Shown piece after piece: positions 51,842 to 62,333 of a stretch of 64,000 nucleotides of DNA (within the stretch, counting starts at the first letter, position 1; every line of letters starts with the position of its first letter). This DNA is from Cohaesibacter celericrescens. GTDB lineage: Bacteria > Pseudomonadota > Alphaproteobacteria > Rhizobiales > Cohaesibacteraceae. The position numbers and the translations under genes were made by a program. Location: the NCBI RefSeq assembly GCF_002866925.1, contig NZ_PKUQ01000055.1:1-64000 (forward strand), read 5' to 3'. The notes under the pieces are model-generated. The model was given only the letters and a program-made list of their open reading frames with translations. It did no database searches and was not told the origin of the DNA.

Positions 51842-53656
51842 TTGACCAAACCTCTTCATGAAACGCTGAAGCGTGTAACCGACCAGATCATAGAGCGCAG
51901 TCGCGATAGCCGCGCCGCCTATCTGGTGAAAACCGAAGCTGCAAGAAAAACAGGTCCTGGGCGTGCCCATTTGACTTGTGGCAACCTTGCCCATGCCTTT
52001 GCGGCTTCAAATACGGACGACAAAGATCGACTTGCCAAAAATGATGCACCCAATCTAGGAATCGTGTCCGCCTATAATGATATGCTGTCGGCTCACCAGC
52101 CCTATGAGCATTATCCAGAAATAATCCGTCGGGCAGCTCGGGAATGCGGAGCGACCGCTCAGGTGGCCGGCGGTGTGCCTGCAATGTGCGATGGGGTCAC
52201 TCAGGGGCAGGACGGCATGGATTTGTCGTTATTCTCGCGCGACCTGATTGCCATGTCCAGCGGCATTGCCTTGTCTCATAATGTTTTTGACAGTTCCGTT
52301 TTTCTCGGTATCTGCGACAAGATTGTTCCGGGCATGGTCATTGCTGCGGCCACGTTTGGTCATTTGCCGGCCATCTTTTTGCCCGCTGGTCCCATGCCTT
52401 CAGGCCAGACAAATGCGGAAAAAGCCAAAGTTCGTCAAGACTTCGCAAAGGGTCTGGTTGGTCGCAAAGAGCTGCTCAAATCTGAAATGGCGGCCTATCA
52501 TAGCGCGGGCACCTGCACCTTTTATGGCACCGCCAATTCCAACCAGATGCTCATGGAGTTCATGGGGCTGCAATTGCCGGGCACCAGCTTTATCAATCCG
52601 GACACGCCATTGAGAGAAGCTGTCACGGTGGCTGCAGTCAAGCGGGCACTTGAAATCACGGCTCGGGGCGAAGCCTATCGGCCCGTCAGTGACGTTTTGG
52701 ATGAAAAAGCCTTTGTTAACGGCATGGTTGGGCTCAATGCGACCGGTGGGTCGACCAATTTGCTGATTCATATGATCGCAATGGCAAAGGCCGCTGGTAT
52801 TCAGTTGTTGTGGGATGATTTTGAGGCAATCTCAGAAGTAACACCGCTGCTGGCGCGGGTCTATCCCAATGGGTTGGCGGATGTGAACCATTTTCATGCC
52901 GCTGGTGGCTTAGGGGCGGTGATCGGTCAATTGCTTTCTGGCGGCCTTCTGCATGCAGACAGCAAAAATGTTGCGGGCGATAGTATGGAGCTCTACACCC
53001 GCGAACCGCGTCTGAAAGACGATGGTACGGCCGAATGGGTGGACGGAGCGCCGGAGTCTTTGGATGACAGGATTATCCGCGAAATTGACAATCCATTTCA
53101 AGCCAAAGGCGGCCTGAAACGCCTTGCTGGCAATTTAGGAGCCTCCGTGATGAAGGTCTCCTCTGTCGCTCCCGAACGGCTTGTGATTGAGGCTCCAGTT
53201 CGTATTTTCCATGATCAATCAATCGTCAAGGCCGCGTTCCAGAATAATGAATTCACGACCGACACTGTGGTTGTGGTGCGGTTTCAGGGACCAAAAGCCA
53301 ACGGAATGCCTGAACTGCACAATCTGACACCACTGCTGAGCATCCTTCAAGAGCGCGGTTTGAAAGTGGCTTTGGTAACGGACGGCCGTATGTCTGGTGC
53401 GTCTGGCAAAGTGCCTGCTGCCATTCACGTCAGTCCTGAAGCTCTGGATGGAGGCCCGATAGCCAAACTGCGAGATGGTGATCGCGTGCGAGTGGATGCT
53501 GAGAATGGCAAGCTGGAAATCCTTGATCCAACAGTGCTCAACCGAGACCCTGTAACCGCCGATTTGTCCAGCAATTATACGGGCATGGGCCGCGAGTTGT
53601 TCCATGCCTTCCGCGCGACAGTTGGTTCTGCGGAATTTGGTGCAAGTATTTTCTGA
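51842..53656 (+). CDS. edd: Phosphogluconate dehydratase
   Basis: A ~604-residue Entner-Doudoroff enzyme that dehydrates 6-phosphogluconate to KDPG. IlvD/Edd motifs are clear: [48 protein letters not shown] (an iron-sulfur Cys), [13 protein letters not shown] (second Cys), and [18 protein letters not shown] near the end. A TTG at 51842 with GGGAG six bases upstream is the better start; an ATG at 51812 lacks a ribosome site. No zwf, pgl or eda is adjacent in the window. Confidence 0.95.
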   Translation: MTKPLHETLKRVTDQIIERSRDSRAAYLVKTEAARKTGPGRAHLTCGNLAHAFAASNTDDKDRLAKNDAPNLGIVSAYNDMLSAHQPYEHYPEIIRRAARECGATAQVAGGVPAMCDGVTQGQDGMDLSLFSRDLIAMSSGIALSHNVFDSSVFLGICDKIVPGMVIAAATFGHLPAIFLPAGPMPSGQTNAEKAKVRQDFAKGLVGRKELLKSEMAAYHSAGTCTFYGTANSNQMLMEFMGLQLPGTSFINPDTPLREAVTVAAVKRALEITARGEAYRPVSDVLDEKAFVNGMVGLNATGGSTNLLIHMIAMAKAAGIQLLWDDFEAISEVTPLLARVYPNGLADVNHFHAAGGLGAVIGQLLSGGLLHADSKNVAGDSMELYTREPRLKDDGTAEWVDGAPESLDDRIIREIDNPFQAKGGLKRLAGNLGASVMKVSSVAPERLVIEAPVRIFHDQSIVKAAFQNNEFTTDTVVVVRFQGPKANGMPELHNLTPLLSILQERGLKVALVTDGRMSGASGKVPAAIHVSPEALDGGPIAKLRDGDRVRVDAENGKLEILDPTVLNRDPVTADLSSNYTGMGRELFHAFRATVGSAEFGASIF

Positions 53657-53677
53657 GGCATCTCAAAGACACTTTGA

Positions 53678-53703
53678 CAGGCAGGGGAAAATTCCCCTGC
53701 CTG
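53678..53703. terminator. Bidirectional hairpin after edd
   Basis: CAGGCAGGGGAA (53678-53689) pairs with TTCCCCTGCCTG (53692-53703), 12 bases with an AA loop. It lies between edd and the convergent DUF1176 gene. There is no U-run. Confidence 0.65.
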
Positions 53704-53765
53704 CTAACAGCGATCTTGCGCGGTTTGATTTATACTATAGAGCAATGGCTTGACTTGCGGATTGG

Positions 53766-54854
53766 TTAGCGAACAGGCCAGCTTATCGGCCAGTTGTTCG
53801 GGCCTCCGGCATAGTCTCCGTCGCATTCGCCCTTCTCACGGATTTCTACCGCTTCAAAAAATACGTTCTGGCCTTCTTCGTGCAAATCCCATCTTGACAG
53901 AGTACCACAGTCACCCAGACCCCGACCCTTGAAAAAACTGTTCAGGCGGTAGGTGCTGGCATTAAAATCAATATTCCAGATGTCCGGTCCATTGTCTTCA
54001 GCGGTATCATTACCATCCAGAATGAAAGGAACCATTTGTATGGATTGGCTTTCATCCAGGGGCACATGGAAAAAGATATAAATCTGATTGTAGGCTCCGG
54101 GGGAGCCGCAGGGCAGACCATACAGATCTCCAGCGCGAAGGGAAAAACGGAAACCGTCACCAAATCCCAGTCGCTCACTATTATTGTAAAAGTGGCAGAC
54201 GGCATTTTCATCGCGGAACCATTTATCCCAAATCACAGCAGGCACTTGCTCTCTGTTGTCCACCGCGCTGATCGCGAGCCTTTGGCTGGCTGCTTTACTA
54301 CCCTTCACCTGCAGTGCGTAAGGGGTGTTCAACAAGTCCTGATATTCATCCATAAAAATCATACCAGCGACGCTGCCCGAGAGGGAGAAAATGCTGGTGA
54401 CAGATTGACCGCCGCCTGATTGTTTTACGCTGATCGTAGCGCCCGATTTCATGCCAGTCACAACCCAATCAATCACATCCGGGTTGGTTTCGACATAATC
54501 GCGCCCGTTGTCTTGGATGGATGTGGCATCGGCGATCAATGACAGGCTGTCCTTGCCGTCAATGGATAAAAAGAAGCGCGTCCCATCTTCAATCGCAACC
54601 TGACTTGTGAATTTCAATGACAGCGCATTGTTCAGCTTATTGGCCCGAAGCAGGGACAGGCTGGTCACGCCATCAAAGGTCTTGGGTGACAGGGAGAGGG
54701 TGCAGCGCATGGAGGTGTCGCACCAGACATTGACGTCTTTGACTTCCTTATAGGCGGAGGCGTGGAGCGGCAAACTCAAGGAGAAAAGAAAAAGTAAGGC
54801 TGAAAGTAGGGACGGGCAAAAAGAGAGCGTGGCAGTCAAAAGAGGGCGTCGCAT
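53766..54854 (-). CDS. DUF1176-like secreted protein
   Basis: A 362-residue exported protein (signal LLSALLFLFSLSLPLHASA). The late Cys-rich end (GRGLGDCGTLSRWDLHEEGQ...EKGECDGDYAGG) matches the pattern of DUF1176, where GDCG and a C-terminal Cys form a disulfide. The function of the family is unknown; these proteins are periplasmic and widespread in alphaproteobacteria. Monocistronic as far as seen. Confidence 0.7.
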   Translation of the reverse strand: MRRPLLTATLSFCPSLLSALLFLFSLSLPLHASAYKEVKDVNVWCDTSMRCTLSLSPKTFDGVTSLSLLRANKLNNALSLKFTSQVAIEDGTRFFLSIDGKDSLSLIADATSIQDNGRDYVETNPDVIDWVVTGMKSGATISVKQSGGGQSVTSIFSLSGSVAGMIFMDEYQDLLNTPYALQVKGSKAASQRLAISAVDNREQVPAVIWDKWFRDENAVCHFYNNSERLGFGDGFRFSLRAGDLYGLPCGSPGAYNQIYIFFHVPLDESQSIQMVPFILDGNDTAEDNGPDIWNIDFNASTYRLNSFFKGRGLGDCGTLSRWDLHEEGQNVFFEAVEIREKGECDGDYAGGPNNWPISWPVR

Positions 54855-54903
54855 GCGGCACTCCTAAAAAAGGGATCTGTCGGGACGGGCAGCCTGTTAT
54901 GGT

Positions 54904-55245
54904 CTAGCCCAGTAGCTGAGACTGCTGCGCTTTGCCAAAGCCTACCACAATTTCTGTGTCACTTTCAAAAACCGGTCGTTTGATCAAGGTGGGGTGGGCC
55001 AGCATCAGGGCGCGTGCTTTGATGGCGTTTGGCTCGGCCTTGTCTTCGTCTGAGAGGGCCCGCCAAGATGTGGAACGACGATTGAGCAGAGCCTCCCAGC
55101 CGACAGCATCCAGCCAGCGGTCGAGGTTGGCATCATTAAAGCCATCCACACGCAGATCAACAAAGGAAATGGGTTTGCCTGCCGCTTCAAATGCTTTCAG
55201 CGCTTTGCGGCAGGTGTCGCAGGTCTTGATGCCGTAGAGTTTCAT
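54904..55245 (-). CDS. ArsC/Spx-family protein (YffB-like)
   Basis: A 113-residue thioredoxin-fold protein: the redox Cys site is TCDTCRKAL and a cis-Pro region lies in LIKRPVFES. The length and motif fit the YffB/Spx-like subgroup of arsenate reductase-related proteins, in which the CxxC reacts with glutathione or another thiol. Whether it reduces arsenate is doubtful, since no ars genes are near. Monocistronic. Confidence 0.88.
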   Translation of the reverse strand: MKLYGIKTCDTCRKALKAFEAAGKPISFVDLRVDGFNDANLDRWLDAVGWEALLNRRSTSWRALSDEDKAEPNAIKARALMLAHPTLIKRPVFESDTEIVVGFGKAQQSQLLG

Positions 55246-55383
55246 CGATCGGTCCTTGGATTGGGGAATCAGGATGTTTTACAAATCTAACCCACTCATC
55301 CCCGCACCAACAATTTTAAAAGATACGCCCGAGGAACCTGAGGCGAGCATATCGAGAGAAACAAGGCCGCTTCGAATGAGGCC

Positions 55384-56025
55384 CTATTTCATAATTCCCA
55401 GATGCGCCTGATCGCCCCATAGTTTTTCAATATCTGCATCGCGACCGCAGGAATAACGGTAATATTTATAGCGGACAGGATTCACTTTGTAATAATCCTG
55501 ATGATAATCTTCGGCGTCAAAGAAAGGTCCGGCCGCCGCAATCTCGGTCTTGATTGGCTGGGATAGTGTTTTGTCCGTTTCCAATTTTGCCTTTGATGCT
55601 TGGGCCAATTTGGCCTGCTCTTCATCCAATGTGTAGATCGCTGTTGTGTAGGTGTGGCCACGATCGCAGAACTGCCCACTGTCGTCGGTGGGGTCGACCG
55701 AACGCCAGAAAATATCCAGCAACATATCATAGCTGACTTTGGTGGCGTCATAGGTGATCTTGACCACCTCGCGATGATCCGCATGGTTGCGATAGGTGAC
55801 ATTTTCGGTTGTGCTGCCGCCTGAATAACCAGAGACAGTCTCGACCACGCCCTTTACGTGGTCAAAATCGCTTTCGACGCACCAAAAGCAGCCACCAGCA
55901 AAAATAGCAGTCTTGAGATTGTCTTCGGCAAAGCTCGGCGCACCATTACTGGCGATCAAGGCAGAGCCAAGAACGAGTGCGGTCAGAAAGCGTTTTAAGG
56001 CTTTGGGCTTATTGGTGTCAGTCAT
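55384..56025 (-). CDS. msrA: Exported peptide-methionine (S)-S-oxide reductase
   Basis: A 213-residue MsrA. A basic start and signal peptide (RFLTALVLGSALIASNGAPSFA) precede the catalytic GGCFWCVESDFDHVKGV. YSGG and QYRSAIY-like GHTYTTAIYTLDEEQ follow, and a C-terminal Cys (YSCGRDAD) may resolve the disulfide. It repairs oxidised Met in the periplasm. With the Met-rich copper proteins elsewhere in the window that is of interest, but the gene is not linked to them. No MsrB gene is seen nearby. Confidence 0.92.
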   Translation of the reverse strand: MTDTNKPKALKRFLTALVLGSALIASNGAPSFAEDNLKTAIFAGGCFWCVESDFDHVKGVVETVSGYSGGSTTENVTYRNHADHREVVKITYDATKVSYDMLLDIFWRSVDPTDDSGQFCDRGHTYTTAIYTLDEEQAKLAQASKAKLETDKTLSQPIKTEIAAAGPFFDAEDYHQDYYKVNPVRYKYYRYSCGRDADIEKLWGDQAHLGIMK

Positions 56026-56155
56026 AGGGGCAACTCCCGATCAGAATTATTATTGCCCTATTTGTGACGTCTTATTGTGGCGATGTCCTGCCCAAATTGC
56101 CCATCTCACGCGGGTTTGATGGGATGTGAAGGCGCCTAGGTCACAAAAGCCGTGC

Positions 56156-58108
56156 TCACCCCATCCATGCTTCAACCACATCAATGAAATGATCGGCAAA
56201 TTTCTTTTGCTTGGAGCTGCCAACGCCGTGGATATGCAGGAAGTCGGGGCGGGTGGTTGGCTTTTGGATTGCCATGTCGTGTAAGGTCTTGTCATTGAAG
56301 ATCACATAGGCGGGCACTTTATGCTCGCGGGCCAATTCTGACCGTGCGGCCCGTAAGGCTTCAAACAAATCTTGGTCTGCTGGGTCAAGATCAGGCAAAT
56401 TGCTCTTGGCTTTTTTGGGGCGATAGAGTTCGGATGGTCCCATGACATCAGGTCGGAAGGCAAAACGCAGCGCACCTGTTTTCAATTCAACCGCTTTGCT
56501 GGTGAGTTTGAGCGCACCGTGGCCTTGAATATCGAGCCGCAGGAAATTGGCGGCGACCATTTGGCGCAAGATGGCGCGCCAGTCCTCTTTTGGTGTGCCC
56601 TTGCCGGTGCCATGGCACGGCAATTTATCATGGCCATATTTTTTGATCTTCTCATGGGTTAACCCGCGTAGAATATCAATCAATTGAACCGTGCCAAACA
56701 TCTCGCCCGTGGATTCCACCACCTCTACCAGTCTCAAAGCTTCGACAGTGCCGTCTTTCAAGGTGGGTGGGTCAATGCAAATATCGCAGTTGTCGCAGGG
56801 CTCTATCTCTTCACCAAAATAGACCAGCAGAGACTGGCGGCGGCAGGTGGGCGCTTCGCAATAGGCAAGCAGGGCATCAAGGCGTTTGTGTTCGCGGGCG
56901 GAATGATCCTCATCGCCGCCTTCATTATCAATGAAACTGCGCCGCATACGGATATCGTCAAGGCCGTAAAGCATCATCGCTTCTGCAGGGGCCCCATCGC
57001 GTCCTGCGCGGCCGATTTCCTGCGCATAAGCTTCCATGTTGGCGGGCAAATTCGAGTGAAAGACAAAGCGCACGTCGGGTTTATCGATACCCATGCCAAA
57101 GGCAATGGTCGCGACCATCACGACACCGGCCTCGCGCATAAAAAGCGCCTGATGGGCGGCGCGCACGCCACTGTCCAGTCCCGCATGATAAGGCAGGGCG
57201 CGGATATTATGCTCTTTAAGAAATTCGGCGATTTCTTCGGTTTTTTTACGCGACAGACAATAGACAATGCCAGCTTGATCTCGTCGGGCTTCGACAAAAT
57301 CAAGCAGTTGTTTTTTCCAATCATTGCGCTGAGTAACCGTCAGGCGAATGTTGGGCCGGTCAAAGCCGGAAACAATCACTTTGCCTTGCCGAACCCCGTC
57401 AGCGGAACGAGGGAAGAGCTTTTCTGCGATGTCCTCGCGCGTCGCCTCATCGGCGGTGGCCGTCAGCGCTGCAATGGGAGCCTTTGGGAAAAAATCCGAC
57501 AGCCGTGTCAGGCCTTCATAGTCAGGCCGAAAACTTGGACCCCAACGCGAGATACAATGGGCCTCATCAATGGCGATCAGATTGACCGGCAGTTTGGCAA
57601 GGGCTGACAACATCCGTTCGGTCATTAGCCGTTCCGGCGCGATATAAAGCAAAGAGATCTCGCCCGCAGCCACTTTGCGCCAAGTGGCAACATTTTCGTC
57701 GCGATGGCGTGAGCTGTTTATGCTTTCAGCCGCAACGCCAGCCAATTTCAATGCCATCACCTGATCTTCCATCAGCGCCACCAAAGGCGAGACCACCAAA
57801 GTGAGACCGCCAAAAATCATCGCCGGTATCTGGAAGCAAATGCTTTTTCCCATGCCTGTCGGCATCACGGCAAGTGTGCTGTGACCGTTGAGTAGCGCTT
57901 CAATGGTTTCCGCCTGCCGTCCGCGAAACTGATCATAGCCATAGACATTTTTAAGCACTTGCAGAGCTTGCTCTGACGTCGGTGCTGAGGCATCAAACGA
58001 GAGTTCGACACGTGGACTGTCTAGATCCATGTCTGTGCCTATATTGGGCACGATTGGAACAGCGTCATAAGCGTCGATGGCAACAATGGGCTGGGCGGGA
58101 GGAGGCAT
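56156..58108 (-). CDS. recQ: ATP-dependent DNA helicase RecQ
   Basis: A 650-residue superfamily 2 helicase: Walker A MPTGMGKSICFQIPA, then DEAH box IDEAHCISRWGPSFR, motif IV-VI region TIAFGMGIDKPDVRFVFH and QEIGRAGRDGAP. A zinc-binding RQC domain (CRRQSLLVYFGE, CDNCDIC) and a C-terminal HRDC-like segment (RSELAREHKVPAYVIF) complete it. The 26-residue extension before MDLDSP may be untranslated if the ATG at 58030 is used. It acts in recombination and repair. Confidence 0.95.
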   Translation of the reverse strand: MPPPAQPIVAIDAYDAVPIVPNIGTDMDLDSPRVELSFDASAPTSEQALQVLKNVYGYDQFRGRQAETIEALLNGHSTLAVMPTGMGKSICFQIPAMIFGGLTLVVSPLVALMEDQVMALKLAGVAAESINSSRHRDENVATWRKVAAGEISLLYIAPERLMTERMLSALAKLPVNLIAIDEAHCISRWGPSFRPDYEGLTRLSDFFPKAPIAALTATADEATREDIAEKLFPRSADGVRQGKVIVSGFDRPNIRLTVTQRNDWKKQLLDFVEARRDQAGIVYCLSRKKTEEIAEFLKEHNIRALPYHAGLDSGVRAAHQALFMREAGVVMVATIAFGMGIDKPDVRFVFHSNLPANMEAYAQEIGRAGRDGAPAEAMMLYGLDDIRMRRSFIDNEGGDEDHSAREHKRLDALLAYCEAPTCRRQSLLVYFGEEIEPCDNCDICIDPPTLKDGTVEALRLVEVVESTGEMFGTVQLIDILRGLTHEKIKKYGHDKLPCHGTGKGTPKEDWRAILRQMVAANFLRLDIQGHGALKLTSKAVELKTGALRFAFRPDVMGPSELYRPKKAKSNLPDLDPADQDLFEALRAARSELAREHKVPAYVIFNDKTLHDMAIQKPTTRPDFLHIHGVGSSKQKKFADHFIDVVEAWMG

Positions 58109-58242
58109 AAAGACCGCAAATCACAAAGGCAAAGGGAATGGTTGATGCGAGTCTATCTGATTTGCTCCAATGCCGTAAACCGATAAACGGGACAAAGGGA
58201 CAAGAGTTTCAAGAGCGTGAGAGTTCAAGGCCAGGGATGCAT

Positions 58243-60285
58243 TCAAGGTCCTTGTTTTTGTCGCTTGTGTGCGTTGGCAACAGGTGGTCTTTGCTTGGAT
58301 AACCCATGCTGGGTTTTCTCCCAGTGGTGTGGGGAAATCAGCAGCTGCAAAAAGGCGCGCCACGCCGCTGGGGTCATCATGAGCCAGTACAGTGGCATCG
58401 CTAAAACCTGCCGCCAACCATAACCATATCGCGAACGAGCAGTACGATGAGCAAGCAGCATCGCGCCTCCATATCCCATCACCAGATTGGCCCCGTTGGC
58501 AACCATCAGCGACCAAAACAGCGTTGAGTCGGTGCCGATATTGAAGGTGATCGCCGCAAAGGAGGTGGTGAAACTGACGATATAGAGGGGGTGAATCAAA
58601 GCAGAGACGAGCATGCCACCAATCATCACCTGAAAGGCGAGGAAACGGGAGCGGCCAAGGTCTCCATACAGGGTGCGAGGCCGTCGCATGTGAACCAGCC
58701 AAGTCTGCATCCATCCTTTGAACCACCGTGAGCGCTGCTTGACCCAAGCGGCATAACGCTCTGGAGCCTCCTCCCATGTATCATGCTGCAATATCTCGAT
58801 CCGATAACCAAGTCGCGTTAAGCGCAAACCAAGATCAGCATCTTCGGTAACGTTATACGGATCCCAACCACCAACTTGCTTGAGAATACTGGTGCGAAAA
58901 TGATTGGACGTACCACCAAGCGGTACTGGCAGTCGTTCATCTGCTAAAAAGGGCAACAAGCCGTCGAACAAGGCCGCATATTCCAGTGCAAACTGCCGGG
59001 TAAGAAAGTTGGCATCCGCATTGTCAATCGCAAGACGTCCTTGCAAACATCCAAGCGACGGTCCGCCAGCCTCCATCCGTAAGGCGGCTTCCTTCAGTTG
59101 ATTGGGGTGCGGCCTGTCCTCCGCATCATAGATTACGACAAGATCAGATTGCACAAAGGAAAGCGCAAAGTTGAGTGCTTTGGGTTTGGTGCGCGGACCG
59201 TGCACCGGTATTTGAACAATGGACATATAGGCGGGCAGCTTGATGGTCGTCAGCGCGGCCTGTGTTTCGGTATCGTCGGCTTCAACCAAAAGCTGGATGT
59301 CCAGACAATCTCGCGGATAGGACAATCCTGATAAGGCCGCTACCAAGTCTTGGATCATATCGGCTTCGCGGTAAAGCGGCACCAAAACCGTATAGCTTGG
59401 CCAGTATGAAAGCGCGGCATGTGCCGTTTGTAGACGAGAAAATGACTGTTTGGCTTGTGACCTGATGCGAGGCAATGCGCGATAAGCCATCAATCGCAGG
59501 AAGGCGAGAGACAGGAAAATCGAAAGCGTCAAGAAATTAAAAAAGATGGCAATTTGCGACCAGACAATGCAGCTCAAGCCAATGCAAGACACGATGCTTA
59601 TCAATCCAATCGTCGCGATTTTCCCAAACCGGTTGTGGCTGGACATATGTGGCATGGTTTCCTTGAGCCGGTAGACATGGTCATTGAGCGCGCGCTGACT
59701 GGTGTGTTTTTGTTGGGCTTCAAGCAACATCGTGGGTGTGGTTAGGCAAACCCGATTACGCAAATCGGGCTGTTCCGTCAAGCATTTGGCTAATCGATCA
59801 AGCGCAGCGCCATGGGGGGCACAAACCACTTGGCTTGAGGGGCGCGGGGCAAGACCGTTAAGTTTGGCCATTGATTTGGTGAGGGCGCAATTGATGTTTT
59901 TCAAGTCTTCAAGCGACCACTCTTGCTGCAAATCAGATAGATCGTCCGCATCCAATTTCCCGATAAAGGGAATGCCAAGCCGCTTGGCTGCCATCATGAA
60001 GTAGAGGGCTTCATCGAGATGGCCCTCAAGGATCCAATGCTGTGCCAGATTTATGCCATGAAACAGGGGGGCTGTTTGTCGGAAATCCAGCAACTGTTGG
60101 GCAGACACTCTACTTGAACACAAAAGCGATAAGTGAAACGGAAGAATTAACGCATCGGTCTCGGGGCGCTTTTCCCTCTCTGGTGTAGAAGGTGTATCAG
60201 CATAGTGAGCCGACATATCCGAATTGAGCAGGGGAACCGCTGCGATCGGATCGGGCTTTTTTGGTCCCTGAGATAAAAAAGTCAT
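58243..60285 (-). CDS. Membrane GT2 glycosyltransferase (cellulose synthase-like)
   Basis: A 680-residue enzyme. The N-terminal ~200 residues form a soluble region (LLFHLSLLCSSRVSAQQLL... near 45) that recalls the N-terminal domain of GspE-like proteins. Two membrane helices (IATIGLISIVSCIGLSCIVWSQIAIFFNFL) follow, then the GT-A domain with VLVPLYREADMI, DIQLLVEADDTETQ, IYDAEDRPHPNQLKEA (DxD-like) and the processive motif QRSRWFKGW. Further helices follow. It probably makes a polysaccharide or glycolipid at the inner membrane; the sugar is unknown. A divergent solute-binding-like protein gene lies upstream. Confidence 0.88.
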   Translation of the reverse strand: MTFLSQGPKKPDPIAAVPLLNSDMSAHYADTPSTPEREKRPETDALILPFHLSLLCSSRVSAQQLLDFRQTAPLFHGINLAQHWILEGHLDEALYFMMAAKRLGIPFIGKLDADDLSDLQQEWSLEDLKNINCALTKSMAKLNGLAPRPSSQVVCAPHGAALDRLAKCLTEQPDLRNRVCLTTPTMLLEAQQKHTSQRALNDHVYRLKETMPHMSSHNRFGKIATIGLISIVSCIGLSCIVWSQIAIFFNFLTLSIFLSLAFLRLMAYRALPRIRSQAKQSFSRLQTAHAALSYWPSYTVLVPLYREADMIQDLVAALSGLSYPRDCLDIQLLVEADDTETQAALTTIKLPAYMSIVQIPVHGPRTKPKALNFALSFVQSDLVVIYDAEDRPHPNQLKEAALRMEAGGPSLGCLQGRLAIDNADANFLTRQFALEYAALFDGLLPFLADERLPVPLGGTSNHFRTSILKQVGGWDPYNVTEDADLGLRLTRLGYRIEILQHDTWEEAPERYAAWVKQRSRWFKGWMQTWLVHMRRPRTLYGDLGRSRFLAFQVMIGGMLVSALIHPLYIVSFTTSFAAITFNIGTDSTLFWSLMVANGANLVMGYGGAMLLAHRTARSRYGYGWRQVLAMPLYWLMMTPAAWRAFLQLLISPHHWEKTQHGLSKQRPPVANAHKRQKQGP

Positions 60286-60458
60286 GACAAGGCTCTGACA
60301 ATGCCTTTATATCAAGATATTAATAGGCTACCCCAAGACGGGGTATTGTTTATATATACTTAAAAGTGTGACACATGGGTTCCGCAATTTCAATTGCATA
60401 TTCAAAAAAACTCCCAACCTTGAGTGGCATTCGATATTTGATCAAATCATCGCGTTCT

Positions 60459-61511
60459 ATGATGTGCCGTGATTATGGGTGTGCAGCTATTCCGTTGTTT
60501 ATTATAAAGTTTTTAGTTGTTTTTGCGGTGTCACTGCCGTTGTTGACTCTGTCATCTCACAGCTATGCTCAAGGCACCCTTGATGCAACCACGGGTGAAG
60601 CAACGACGAGTGAAACAGAAAGCGAGCCTCAAGATGAGACTGAAAACCGCGATGAGGAGAATCCTGACAGCCTAGAAACCGGTGTCAGTTTGCGCAATAG
60701 ACCAGCCCAAGCCAATGGGCCAGTGGCCAGTGAGCCGTGGGCAAAGGCAGGATTTTACGGATTTATTGACACGCGACAGCGTCTGGGGCTTCCCGATCAG
60801 GAGTTGTTGGACAAAGGTTTGCGGATTTTAACGACAGACGACTTCCCGCCCTTCAATAACCGCGATGAAAACGGTGCTCCACAGGGCTATCATGTCGAAC
60901 TCGCGCGCGCCCTTTGCGAAGAACTGAGCACCCCATGTACGTTGAAGATCGCTGCCTTTGAGGACATCCCTGATTTGATTGCCAACGGGCAGGCCGATGT
61001 GGCTCTTGCGGGGCTGGTTAATCATCCAAGTCTTAAAGATGTATTGGATTTTTCCAATGTCTATTTGCAACGTCCCGCGCGCTTCGCTCGTCTCAAGGAA
61101 AAGTTCTTTCGCACAGACACTAAGGGGCTGGCGGGCAAGCCTGTCGCCGTTCGAGGAGGCTCTGCCCATGAGGCCTATCTTAAGGCCTATTTCCCAACCA
61201 CCAACCGGGTGCCTGTAACCGATCTGGAAGATGCGCGCCAGCTATTAACCGACGAAAAAGTCGACGCCATATTTGGCGATGCTTTCCAATTGTTGCCGAT
61301 GATTTCGGAAGCCGACAGCCCGATCATTTTTGCTGGTAAACCTTTTTACGACACTCATTTCTTCGGTGATGGCATGGCGGTCGCCTATGGGCACAATCAG
61401 ACGGATCTGGGGAACATGCTCAATTACGGCTTGCTGAAACTGGCGCAGAAAGGCCGGATGTCAGAACTATACGCCCGCCATTTTGCCTTGGATGTGTATG
61501 CCACTTATTGA
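60459..61511 (+). CDS. Solute-binding protein family 3-like protein
   Basis: About 350 residues when started at ATG 60459 (an ATG at 60375 would add 28 residues). A signal (IIKFLVVFAVSLPLLTLSSHSYA) is followed by an acidic low-complexity linker of about 40 residues (ETESEPQDETENRDEENPDS). The SBP_bac_3 domain then follows, with LRILTTDDFPPFNNRDENG, GYHVELARALCEEL and GLAGKPVAVRGGSAHEAYLKAYFP. There is no permease gene, so it is not an ordinary importer component. Its divergent pairing with the GT2 gene suggests a shared envelope function; binding of an amino acid or similar signal is inference. Confidence 0.85.
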   Translation: MMCRDYGCAAIPLFIIKFLVVFAVSLPLLTLSSHSYAQGTLDATTGEATTSETESEPQDETENRDEENPDSLETGVSLRNRPAQANGPVASEPWAKAGFYGFIDTRQRLGLPDQELLDKGLRILTTDDFPPFNNRDENGAPQGYHVELARALCEELSTPCTLKIAAFEDIPDLIANGQADVALAGLVNHPSLKDVLDFSNVYLQRPARFARLKEKFFRTDTKGLAGKPVAVRGGSAHEAYLKAYFPTTNRVPVTDLEDARQLLTDEKVDAIFGDAFQLLPMISEADSPIIFAGKPFYDTHFFGDGMAVAYGHNQTDLGNMLNYGLLKLAQKGRMSELYARHFALDVYATY

Positions 61512-61517
61512 AAATCC

Positions 61518-62333
61518 TTAGCGATTGCGGAATGGCAGTAAAATTGACCACAACAACTGTCCCGGCTTTTCGCTTTGATAGGCGTTAAGGCCGATCTTCA
61601 TATCTTCATGTCCCGCGTCCGGTTGCGCAATATAGGTGCCGAACATCCGATCCCAAATGGAGAGATTAAACCCATAATTGGAGTTTGTCTCAACTGGGGA
61701 GACAGAGTGATGCACCCGATGCATGTCGGGCGTGACCAGAACCAAGCGCAGCACCCGATCCAGTTTAAGCGGTAAACGCACGTTGGCATGGTTGAACAAA
61801 GCCGCGGCATTGAGCACCGCTTCAAATGCGAAGACGGCAAGGGCGGGCGCGCCAATGGCTGCAATCCACGCAAATTTATAGAGCAGGGACAACAGAATTT
61901 CGATCGGGTGAAACCTGAGCGCTGTCGAAACATCAATATCGCGATCCGCATGATGGACCTGGTGCAGGCGCCAAAAAATTGGCACAATATGCGAGATCAG
62001 GTGCTGTAACCAAATAGCAAAATCCAACAACACAAAAGCAATCAGGATTGACAGCCAAGAGGGCACAGCCAGCCAGTTAAGAAGTCCCCAGCCATTGTCC
62101 GCAACATAAAGTGCCAACCCGATGGGCAAAATCGGCATCACAAACCGGACCAACACCGCGTCCAGCACCACAATGCCCCAATTGGTCAGCCAGCGTCGTC
62201 CTTGTGGCAAGGTGCGTTTGCGTTTTGGTAACGCCCATTCCGCCAGCGCCATCACCACAAAAGTTCCCAGAAAAACGAGCAACCGTAGGCTGTTTTCATC
62301 AAGGCCAAAAACGGAAAAGAGACTGTCTTGCAT
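61518..62333 (-). CDS. Sterol desaturase/fatty acid hydroxylase family protein
   Basis: A 271-residue membrane di-iron enzyme. Histidine clusters are HLISHIVPIFWRLHQVHHADRD, then FNHANVRLPLK, and HRVHHSVSPVETNSNYGFNLS. These match the family that hydroxylates or desaturates lipids and carotenoid-like substrates. There are four membrane helices. The start at 62333 follows AGGAT; a longer version from 62468 is unlikely. The substrate is unknown. Confidence 0.88.
   Translation of the reverse strand: MQDSLFSVFGLDENSLRLLVFLGTFVVMALAEWALPKRKRTLPQGRRWLTNWGIVVLDAVLVRFVMPILPIGLALYVADNGWGLLNWLAVPSWLSILIAFVLLDFAIWLQHLISHIVPIFWRLHQVHHADRDIDVSTALRFHPIEILLSLLYKFAWIAAIGAPALAVFAFEAVLNAAALFNHANVRLPLKLDRVLRLVLVTPDMHRVHHSVSPVETNSNYGFNLSIWDRMFGTYIAQPDAGHEDMKIGLNAYQSEKPGQLLWSILLPFRNR

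Noticed and set aside
56684..57607. 307-codon plus-strand frame
   Set aside because: Antisense to recQ, with no family motifs.
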